5,566 bases of DNA from Rikenella sp. Its GTDB lineage: Bacteria; Bacteroidota; Bacteroidia; Bacteroidales; Rikenellaceae. Within the stretch, counting starts at the first letter, position 1, and every line of letters begins with the position of its first letter. Shown piece by piece: positions 1-5,183 of the stretch. The stretch spans positions 1-5,566 of the forward strand of contig JAIDFC010000239.1 of the NCBI GenBank assembly GCA_029054535.1, given 5' to 3'. Under the pieces are notes generated by a model. The model had not been told where the DNA came from. It saw only the letters and a list, made by a program, of their open reading frames with translations, and searched no databases. Position numbers and translations under genes: made by a program.

Positions 1-23
1 ATGCTTCCGATTCAGATGATGTA
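1..23 (-). other. rnfE-downstream spacer, probable leader of rnfA
   Basis: These 23 nt follow the rnfE TAA stop and hold no complete gene. Read on the minus strand they end in ...GCAT at the window edge, so an ATG would form if the next base outside is G. In Rnf operons of the B-C-D-G-E-A order the next gene is rnfA, which would fit a start at or just past the edge. No terminator hairpin is visible, which agrees with transcription continuing. The rnfA assignment is inference from gene order, not from sequence in this window. Confidence 0.3.
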
Positions 24-617
24 TTACCGCAATTTGGCGGTGAATTTGTTAAACAAGACCAGCAGGTAGCCCAACGCAATGAACGCCCCCGGCGCCAAAA
101 CAAAGATCAGGATCCCGTCCGTCCCCGCCGGCAGAAATTTGGTTCCGAATATGGAACCCGCTCCCAACACCTCCCGCACGATCCCCAGCAGGGTCAGCGA
201 GCAGGTAAACCCTAAGCCGATCCCCAACCCGTCGAGCATCGAGGCAAACGGTCCGTGTTTCGATGCGAAAGCCTCGGCCCGCCCCAGGATAATGCAGTTC
301 ACCACAATGAGCGGAATAAACACCCCGAGCGTATTGTACAAGTCCGGCACGTAAGCCTGCATCACCAGCTGTACGACCGTTACGAACGAAGCGATAATCA
401 CGATAAAACTCGGGATCCGCACCTTCGCCGGAATCACGTTCTTGACCAGCGACACCACGATGTTCGACATAATCAGGACGAACATCGTCGCAATCCCCAT
501 ACTCATCCCGTTAATGGCCGAAGTGGTCGTCCCTAAGGTCGGACACATCCCCAGCAGCAAAACGAACGTCGGGTTCTCCTTAATCAACCCTTTGGTTATC
601 AATTGCAGTTTTGTCAT
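24..617 (-). CDS. rnfE: Rnf complex membrane subunit RnfE
   Basis: Integral membrane subunit of the ion-translocating ferredoxin:NAD+ oxidoreductase (RnfA/RnfE, NqrD/NqrE family). The product has 197 residues, a normal length for the family. It is almost wholly hydrophobic, with about six membrane segments (roughly 17-32, 38-60, 67-88, 94-112, 130-148, 168-190). Family marks are the N-terminal ENPTFVLLLGMCPTLG stretch with Cys25 and the VNCIILGRAEAFASK stretch with Cys108. In this family these two conserved cysteines, with their counterparts in the sister subunit, are thought to bind an Fe-S centre within the membrane. Cys139 is a third cysteine. I assign RnfE rather than RnfA because of its position after rnfG and the ENPTFVxxLGxCPTL N-terminus. 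The ATG lies 2 nt after the rnfG stop, and an AAAGGAGG sits 12 nt upstream, inside rnfG, suggesting translational coupling. Confidence 0.95.
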   Translation of the reverse strand: MTKLQLITKGLIKENPTFVLLLGMCPTLGTTTSAINGMSMGIATMFVLIMSNIVVSLVKNVIPAKVRIPSFIVIIASFVTVVQLVMQAYVPDLYNTLGVFIPLIVVNCIILGRAEAFASKHGPFASMLDGLGIGLGFTCSLTLLGIVREVLGAGSIFGTKFLPAGTDGILIFVLAPGAFIALGYLLVLFNKFTAKLR

Positions 618-619
618 GG

Positions 620-1345
620 CTATTCTTCCCCTCCTTTCTGAGAATGAGTCTGCGTGTTGGTATCGTTGTCGGCGGTATGACGTGCCGTCGCTCCCGAAGT
701 CGCTTCGACCGACGTATTATTCGTCAGGTAAGCCTGCAATACGTCGTAAGCCTGTCGCACCGCTTCCGTAAACGCCCGAGACGAAATCGTGGAAGCCGTA
801 ATCGCATCCACATCCCCGCCGTCTTTCTTGACTTTCAACTGGAACGATGCCGGGTTCTTGCCTTGAAACTGAACGGAAAAGTCCGATTTGTTCCGCTGAA
901 TCTTATCCCCGAGTCCCGGCGTCTCGCCGTGCGAGATGACCGAGATATCCTGGATCGTCCCATCGGGCAGAAAGCCGACCATCAAGGCCATCCGTCCCCC
1001 GAACCCGCTGTTCGAGAAGGTCTCCACGGCATATCCCACAGGCTGCCCCGCCTTAGTAGCCGGGTAGATCGTGAGCGAGTCGATTTTCGTTTCCCGTAAG
1101 GTCGGGTCGGGCGCCGCAGTGCTGTCGCCCGTGAGCGGAATTTTGACCGCTTCCATCGCCGGCGCATTGTCGAACGCCTCTTTTCCGCCGACCACCTGCG
1201 CGATCGCGTCGTTGATCTTCGCCGCCTGCGACACTTCGATCGGCTCTTGGGTCAACAGGTAGATCCCGCCGACCGCTGCGCTGGCCACCAACGTAATGCT
1301 CCCCAGCACGAGCGCCATATTCTTGAGTGAACTTTGCAATGCCAT
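620..1345 (-). CDS. rnfG: Rnf complex FMN-binding subunit RnfG
   Basis: Subunit of the Rnf complex that carries a covalently attached FMN on the outer face of the membrane and takes part in electron transfer between the core subunits (family knowledge). The product has 241 residues. One N-terminal membrane anchor (about 8-31) precedes an extracytoplasmic FMN-binding domain (about 85-205) containing SNSGFGGRMALMVGF and SHGETPGLGDKI, both typical of RnfG/NqrC. The flavinylation site is D180-A-I-T183-A-S-T186, followed by ISSRAF, with Thr186 as the expected FMN acceptor. It departs from the usual Dxx(S/T)GAT by having A-S in place of G-A. The attachment enzyme ApbE is not encoded in this window. 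Residues 207-241 form a polar, Thr/Asn-rich tail containing an additional E-A-T-S-G-A-T (214-220). The ATG lies 6 nt after the rnfD stop behind an A-rich leader. Confidence 0.93.
   Translation of the reverse strand: MALQSSLKNMALVLGSITLVASAAVGGIYLLTQEPIEVSQAAKINDAIAQVVGGKEAFDNAPAMEAVKIPLTGDSTAAPDPTLRETKIDSLTIYPATKAGQPVGYAVETFSNSGFGGRMALMVGFLPDGTIQDISVISHGETPGLGDKIQRNKSDFSVQFQGKNPASFQLKVKKDGGDVDAITASTISSRAFTEAVRQAYDVLQAYLTNNTSVEATSGATARHTADNDTNTQTHSQKGGEE
630..637 (-). promoter_or_regulatory. Shine-Dalgarno-like site for rnfE inside rnfG
   Basis: The minus strand reads AAAGGAGG here, ending 12 nt before the rnfE ATG at 617. The bases also encode the Lys-Gly-Gly near the RnfG C-terminus. The match to the anti-Shine-Dalgarno sequence is strong, but the spacing is longer than the usual 5-9 nt. 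Its use as a ribosome binding site is therefore plausible, not certain. Confidence 0.5.
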
Positions 1346-1351
1346 GATCTT

Positions 1352-2356
1352 TTATTTCTTTTTAGGGTTCCGCCCGCCGAAACGGCTCGGTTTCATATAC
1401 ATATTGATGAGCGGCACCGTCGCGTTCATAATCAGGATGGCGAACGAGATCCCTTCCGGATAAGCCCCCCAGACACGGATCAACATGGTAATCAACCCGA
1501 TTCCGATGGCGAAAACCGCCTGTCCGCTCTTGCTCATCGGCGAGGTAACGTAGTCCGTGGCCATGAAAATCGCCCCGAGCATCGCTCCCCCTGCAAATAC
1601 GTGGAACAGCGGGTTGATGTATTTCGTCGGATCGACCAGCCACAAAATCGAAGCGAAAACCAGCATCGTCCCCAAGACGAAAACCGGAATGCGCCAAGAG
1701 ATAACCCGCCGAATCAGGAGGTAAATCCCACCCAACAACAATGCGGCCGCGCCGATTTCCCCCAGCGAACCGTCTTTGAACCCGAGGAGCATCCCGCCGA
1801 GCATTTCGTTCAGGTCGACGTTATTGGCACTCAGGAGATCGGCCACCGGTTGTCCCGCTTTCAAAGCTCCCTTGACGAAAGCAAGCGGTGTAGCTCCGGT
1901 AATGGCATCGACCCCCGGCGTATCCGGAAACGCGGTCATCTGCACCGGGAACGAGATCAACAAAAATACCCGCCCCACCAAGGCCGGATTGAACGGATTC
2001 CGTCCTAATCCTCCGAACGACATCTTCCCGATGCCGATCGCTACCAACGCCCCCAACACAACGAGCCACGGCGAGATCGTCGCCGGCAGGTTGAACGCCA
2101 GCAAGGTCCCGGTAACCACCGCCGACCAGTCGCACAGCGTGCAACCCGCCTGGCGCAGCAGGAACCGGCTGATGAGCCACTCGAATAACATACAGGACAA
2201 GATCGCGATTCCCGTTACGAAAACGGCCGACCAGCCGTAGACGAATACCGAAAATGCGAATGCCGGCACCAGTGCGATCACCACGTCGCGCATGATCCGC
2301 GGCGTGGAGAAATCCCCGTGAAGATGGGGCGAAGGAGCTACGATTCTATTACTCAT
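1352..2356 (-). CDS. rnfD: Rnf complex membrane subunit RnfD (FMN-carrying)
   Basis: Large membrane subunit of the Rnf complex, homologous to NqrB, with a covalent FMN and a role in the ion-translocating path (family knowledge). The product has 334 residues, normal for the family. The start chosen is ATG 2356, because MSNRIVAPSPHLHGDFSTPRIMRDVV matches the family N-terminus (SPH followed by a basic IM.DV helix). The frame stays open to 2617, but that upstream part overlaps the 3' end of rnfC and resembles nothing. There are about nine to ten hydrophobic segments. The signature GKMSFGGLGRNPFNPALVGR lies at 110-129. The flavinylation motif is D150-A-I-T-G-A-T156, with Thr156 as the acceptor. 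The C-terminus ends in a basic PKKK. The gap from the rnfC stop is 26 nt, the longest in the operon, with no clear Shine-Dalgarno site. Confidence 0.95.
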   Translation of the reverse strand: MSNRIVAPSPHLHGDFSTPRIMRDVVIALVPAFAFSVFVYGWSAVFVTGIAILSCMLFEWLISRFLLRQAGCTLCDWSAVVTGTLLAFNLPATISPWLVVLGALVAIGIGKMSFGGLGRNPFNPALVGRVFLLISFPVQMTAFPDTPGVDAITGATPLAFVKGALKAGQPVADLLSANNVDLNEMLGGMLLGFKDGSLGEIGAAALLLGGIYLLIRRVISWRIPVFVLGTMLVFASILWLVDPTKYINPLFHVFAGGAMLGAIFMATDYVTSPMSKSGQAVFAIGIGLITMLIRVWGAYPEGISFAILIMNATVPLINMYMKPSRFGGRNPKKK

Positions 2357-2382
2357 TGGTCTGAAAAGTTTCTGAGAGTGTG

Positions 2383-3726
2383 TTACTTGGCTTGTCGAGC
2401 CCGAATGATTTTCATGGTCTCGGCCTTCCCCAGCCGGATGTAGTCCAGCAGCGGCAGATTCGACGGGCAGGTAAACGCGCAACAGCCGCATTCGATGCAA
2501 TCGGCCGTGCGCTCCCGCTCCAACCGATCGTAGAGCCGCAGCCGCGAGAGTTTCGAGATCAGGTACGGTTCCAACCCCATCGGACACGCTTCCACGCATT
2601 TCGCACACTGGATACACGGCATCTCCCGTCCCCGAAGCGACTCGTCGGCCGGCATCAACAGTACGCCCGAAGTCCCTTTCGTAACCGGCGCGTCGATATT
2701 GGCCATGGCTCGTCCCATCATCGGCCCCCCGTTAATCACCTTCCCCGTATCTTCCGGCATCCCGCCGCACGCCTCGATCAGCGAAGCGATCGGCGTCCCG
2801 ATCCGCACGAGCAGATTCGACGGCCGAGCCAACGATTTTCCCGTAACGGTAACCACACGGTCCACAATCGGCCGACGTTTCTGCACCGCCTGGTAGACCG
2901 CATAAGTGGTCCCCACATTCTGCACCACCGCCCCTACGTCGATCGGCAGCGCACCGCTCGGCACTTCGCGCTTCGTAATCGCTGCAATCAGTTGTTTTTC
3001 CCCCCCCTGCGGATAGCGCATCTTCAGCGGCACCACACGGATTCCCTTATGATACATGCCGCCGGCAAGAATATCGTTCAGGTGTTTGATCGCCTCCGGT
3101 TTGTTGTTCTCGATCCCGATTGCGCACTCCTCTACCCCCAACGCCCGCATCAAAATCTCGCACCCCACCAAAAGTTCTTCGCCCCGTTCCATCATCAACC
3201 GGTAGTCGGCCGTCAAGTACGGTTCGCACTCTACCCCGTTGATAATCAGTATTTCGGCAACCTTTCCCTGCGGCACCGATAACTTGACTTGGGTCGGAAA
3301 CGTAGCTCCCCCCAGCCCCACGATCCCCGCCGCAGCAATCCGGTCGATGATCTCCTTCGGCTCCAGCGCACACTCCTTGATTAAAGTATCCGTCCGATCG
3401 ATCTCCGGGTTCCACTCGTCCCCCTCTACCGTAATCGTAATGGCCGGTTTCCGCAAATTGGCCCCGTCCAAAGCCGCCTCCACCGCTGTAACGGTTCCCG
3501 ATACCGAACTGTGGATATTGGCCGAAACAAAACCCGTAGCGGTCCCGATCACATCCCCCACGCGAACTTTATCACCCTTCTGTACCGCCGCCGTAGCCGG
3601 CGCGCCGATGTGTTGTCCCAGCGGAATGGTTACCGTAGCCGGTACGTCGAATACCCGAATGGATTCGTTCCGGCTGATCTTATGGTCGTGCGGGTGGACG
3701 CCACCCAGTCTGAAAGTCTTAAGCAT
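2383..3726 (-). CDS. rnfC: Rnf complex NADH-side subunit RnfC
   Basis: Peripheral cytoplasmic subunit that binds FMN and NAD(H), so it is the site of NAD+ reduction or NADH oxidation. The product has 447 residues, a length typical of the Bacteroidota and Clostridia forms and lacking the long Ala/Lys-rich C-terminal repeats of enteric RsxC. In order: N-terminal FRLGGVHPHDHK; an RnfC-type barrel-sandwich domain (about 30-100); a nucleotide-binding region with GIVGLGGATFPTQVK (134-148) and NGVECEPYLTADYRLM (163-178), like the FMN/NADH site of complex I NuoF; ENNKPEAI (206-213); and YPQGGEKQLI (238-247). Two [4Fe-4S] sets follow: C371/C374/C377/C381 and C410/C413/C416/C420, with an extra C415. 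The ATG overlaps the rnfB end by 8 nt and has a well-placed AAGGAGG. A G8-A5 tract (2995-3007 on the minus strand) codes for the QGGEK motif. Confidence 0.96.
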   Translation of the reverse strand: MLKTFRLGGVHPHDHKISRNESIRVFDVPATVTIPLGQHIGAPATAAVQKGDKVRVGDVIGTATGFVSANIHSSVSGTVTAVEAALDGANLRKPAITITVEGDEWNPEIDRTDTLIKECALEPKEIIDRIAAAGIVGLGGATFPTQVKLSVPQGKVAEILIINGVECEPYLTADYRLMMERGEELLVGCEILMRALGVEECAIGIENNKPEAIKHLNDILAGGMYHKGIRVVPLKMRYPQGGEKQLIAAITKREVPSGALPIDVGAVVQNVGTTYAVYQAVQKRRPIVDRVVTVTGKSLARPSNLLVRIGTPIASLIEACGGMPEDTGKVINGGPMMGRAMANIDAPVTKGTSGVLLMPADESLRGREMPCIQCAKCVEACPMGLEPYLISKLSRLRLYDRLERERTADCIECGCCAFTCPSNLPLLDYIRLGKAETMKIIRARQAK

Positions 3727-4633
3727 GTTGTTCGCCTCCTTCCGTTGCTATTTTGGTTTCCTGCGTTGCCGCAGCGACGGTCGATTCTTGTTGCGCCGCC
3801 GGTGTCGGCACCGGTGTCGGGAAATTCACCGCCACGATCGCCCCCGTCGGACAAACCGCCACGCATTTCCGACACAGCCGACATTTCGCTGGATCGATAT
3901 AAGCTAAATTGTTCTCTAAGGTAATCGCCTCGAACGGGCAGGTCTTCACGCACTTCCCGCAGCCGATACACCCCGCCGTACAAGCCTTCCGCGTAATCGC
4001 CCCCTTGTCCTTATTGACGCAATTCACATAGACCCGCCGCCCTTTGAGTCCTTTTTTGCGCAGTTCGATGATCTGCTTCGGACACGCCTTGACGCACGCC
4101 CCGCAAGCCGTACAGCGTTCTTCGTCCACCTCCGGCAATCCCGTTTCCGGGTTCATACGGATCGCGTCGAAGTTACAAACCCGCGTACAGTCGCCATTCC
4201 CCAAGCATCCGAACGTACAGCCCGTCTCCCCGCCATACAGCGAAGCCTCGACCGCGCACGATCCGGCCCCGTCGAACGTATTGATCCGTGCCCGGTTGCA
4301 GCGCGTCCCTCCGCATCGTACCACCGCCACCATCGGTTCCTTTTCGGCCACCGCCTTACCGAGAAATTCGGCAATGGCTTGCATCGTGCTCGCCCCGCCC
4401 ACCGGACAGTACAAGGCCGAAATGTCGTCGTTCTTGACCAATGCCTCGGCCATCCCGCGGCACCCCGGGAAACCGCAGCCGCCGCAATTGGCGCCCGGCA
4501 ACATCGCTTCGGTCTCGTCGATCCGCGGATCTTCGTAGACCTTGAACTTCTGCGCGACGAAGTAGAGCACGACGGCCGCTACGAGCCCCAGCCCTACCAG
4601 AATCGCGATGGTGTAAATCAGCGTTTCGTTCAT
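3719..4633 (-). CDS. rnfB: Rnf complex ferredoxin-type electron input subunit RnfB
   Basis: Iron-sulfur subunit that accepts electrons from reduced ferredoxin and feeds them into the Rnf complex. The product has 304 residues, the long form; enteric RsxB has about 190. A single N-terminal membrane anchor (about 4-26) is followed by the Fe-S domain C50-GG-C53-GFPG-C58...C76 (CX2CX4CX17C). Next comes a region with C107, C112 and C126, then a ferredoxin-like set C139/C143/C149/C153, and three classic CX2CX2CX3CP sets at C174-C184, C222-C232 and C251-C261. C205 and C218 are additional. I count 25 cysteines, of which 20 fit five [4Fe-4S] clusters. Residues 272-304 form a Pro/Ala/Thr/Gln-rich low-complexity tail. 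The ATG lies 10 nt after the tandem TAATAA stop of the upstream gene, without a Shine-Dalgarno site. The last codons carry the rnfC ribosome binding site. Confidence 0.96.
   Translation of the reverse strand: MNETLIYTIAILVGLGLVAAVVLYFVAQKFKVYEDPRIDETEAMLPGANCGGCGFPGCRGMAEALVKNDDISALYCPVGGASTMQAIAEFLGKAVAEKEPMVAVVRCGGTRCNRARINTFDGAGSCAVEASLYGGETGCTFGCLGNGDCTRVCNFDAIRMNPETGLPEVDEERCTACGACVKACPKQIIELRKKGLKGRRVYVNCVNKDKGAITRKACTAGCIGCGKCVKTCPFEAITLENNLAYIDPAKCRLCRKCVAVCPTGAIVAVNFPTPVPTPAAQQESTVAAATQETKIATEGGEQHA
3735..3741 (-). promoter_or_regulatory. Shine-Dalgarno site for rnfC inside rnfB
   Basis: The minus strand reads AAGGAGG, ending 8 nt before the rnfC ATG at 3726. That is near-ideal spacing, and it supports this start. 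The bases encode the Glu-Gly-Gly close to the RnfB C-terminus, and the rnfC ATG overlaps the rnfB TAA by 8 nt. RnfB and RnfC translation is therefore probably coupled. Confidence 0.7.
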
Positions 4634-4643
4634 TGACTTGTTA

Positions 4644-5075
4644 TTATTCGATTTCTTTTTCGATTTCGATGGTCAGTTGGCGGTCGATGCGCCCGCGCAA
4701 CAGTCTGACGACGAGAAAATAGAGCCCCAGCACCCCCAGCGTCGCCACCGCTGCGACCGTATCTCGAACCTGTGCCGCCTGAAAACCCAGCAACGAGGCT
4801 ACGATCACGAAAACCGGCACCAGATAAGCGATCACCACCGCCTTGAGCCCCGCCTCCCGACGCATCACTAAAATAATCCGTTCGCCGACCGTGTATCCCT
4901 GTCCGTCATTGAGGAGCGTCATCCGCTTCCCCTGCCCTCCCCCCTCGCTGCAGACACTTCGGGCCTTACACTCCCCGCACGCTTCCGGTCGACACACCTC
5001 GACTTCGATCTCTCGGTCGGAGAGGCGAACGATGGTAGCGCTTTGGCGGACGGTTCCTTTAGGGGTGCGAGTCAT
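4644..5075 (-). CDS. RseC/MucC (SoxR-reducing system) family membrane protein
   Basis: Small membrane protein of the RseC/MucC family. In Enterobacteria the relative RseC acts with the Rsx (Rnf-like) complex in keeping SoxR reduced and modulates the sigma-E pathway. Here a role in Rnf assembly or redox function is inferred only from its place as first gene of the rnf operon. The product has 143 residues. An N-terminal domain contains C28-X4-C33-X2-C36-X5-C42, a possible metal or Fe-S site, followed by a GxxVxL-type stretch around 59-70. Two membrane helices follow (about 78-98 and 105-125), then a short charged C-terminus. ATG 5075 is chosen because the sequence MTRTPKGTVRQSATIV fits the family N-terminus and is preceded by an A-rich leader. 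The frame stays open to 5561, but that part lies antisense to nadB. It ends in tandem TAA TAA. The symbol rseC is withheld because SoxR/sigma-E function is unlikely in this phylum. Confidence 0.85.
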   Translation of the reverse strand: MTRTPKGTVRQSATIVRLSDREIEVEVCRPEACGECKARSVCSEGGGQGKRMTLLNDGQGYTVGERIILVMRREAGLKAVVIAYLVPVFVIVASLLGFQAAQVRDTVAAVATLGVLGLYFLVVRLLRGRIDRQLTIEIEKEIE

Positions 5076-5111
5076 GGTTTTTCCGTGAGAGACGGTTGTA
5101 ATTAATGGGGG

Positions 5112-5119
5112 CAAATGTA
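5112..5119 (-). promoter_or_regulatory. Bacteroidota-type -7 box (TAnnTTTG) for the rnf operon
   Basis: The minus strand reads TACATTTG, an exact match to the Bacteroides sigma-ABfr -7 consensus TAnnTTTG. Transcription would start near 5105, giving a leader of about 30 nt before the ATG at 5075. The matching -33 TTTG element is not clear at the expected 19-21 bp upstream (only TTACG-like sequence), so the call rests on the -7 box and its position. Confidence 0.6.
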
Positions 5120-5141
5120 GCAAAATTTCAGTAATAATACG

Positions 5142-5149
5142 TAACTTTA
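5142..5149 (+). promoter_or_regulatory. Possible -7 box for nadB
   Basis: The plus strand reads TAACTTTA, which matches TAnnTTTG at all fixed positions except the last. It would place the transcription start near 5155 and leave about 30 nt of leader before the nadB ATG. No -33 element is recognisable, so this is a weak candidate. Confidence 0.3.
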
Positions 5150-5183
5150 CTCCTTTCAAACGAAGGACTATAAATCTCGGAAT

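Larger units (their letters stand above)
5076..5183. promoter_or_regulatory. Divergent intergenic region, rnf operon / nadB
   Basis: This 108-bp, AT-rich spacer lies between two divergently transcribed units and must carry both promoters. It contains a perfect TAnnTTTG box for the leftward rnf operon and a weaker candidate for nadB, about 22 bp apart. I found no convincing inverted repeat for a regulator, no riboswitch-sized leader and no terminator. Any shared operator is inference from the layout. Confidence 0.75.

Noticed and set aside
611..1099. 162-codon open frame on the plus strand opposite rnfG
   Set aside because: Arg-rich antisense translation with no family resemblance.
1334..2008. 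224-codon open frame on the plus strand opposite rnfD
   Set aside because: Antisense shadow of rnfD with a highly charged, low-complexity translation and no recognisable family.
2357..2617. Upstream extension of the rnfD frame
   Set aside because: It would overlap the Fe-S cluster coding part of rnfC, and its residues match nothing; MSNRIVAPSPH at 2356 is the family-like N-terminus.
2380..3282. 300-codon open frame on the plus strand opposite rnfC
   Set aside because: It lies wholly antisense to a clear rnfC, its translation is Arg/His/Pro-rich without domains, and such frames are common opposite GC-rich genes.
3719..3726. rnfB/rnfC overlap as a possible frameshift or assembly error
   Set aside because: Both proteins are complete with family-like ends, and a Shine-Dalgarno site precedes rnfC, so this is a normal coupled overlap.
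3239..3907. 222-codon open frame on the plus strand across the rnfB/rnfC junction
   Set aside because: Antisense to two well-supported genes; no domain or start signal.
5096..5140. Possible sigma-70-style promoter for nadB (TTGTAA and TAATAA/TAATAC)
   Set aside because: The spacing is too long and the boxes are weak; a primary sigma factor of this phylum is expected to use TAnnTTTG instead.
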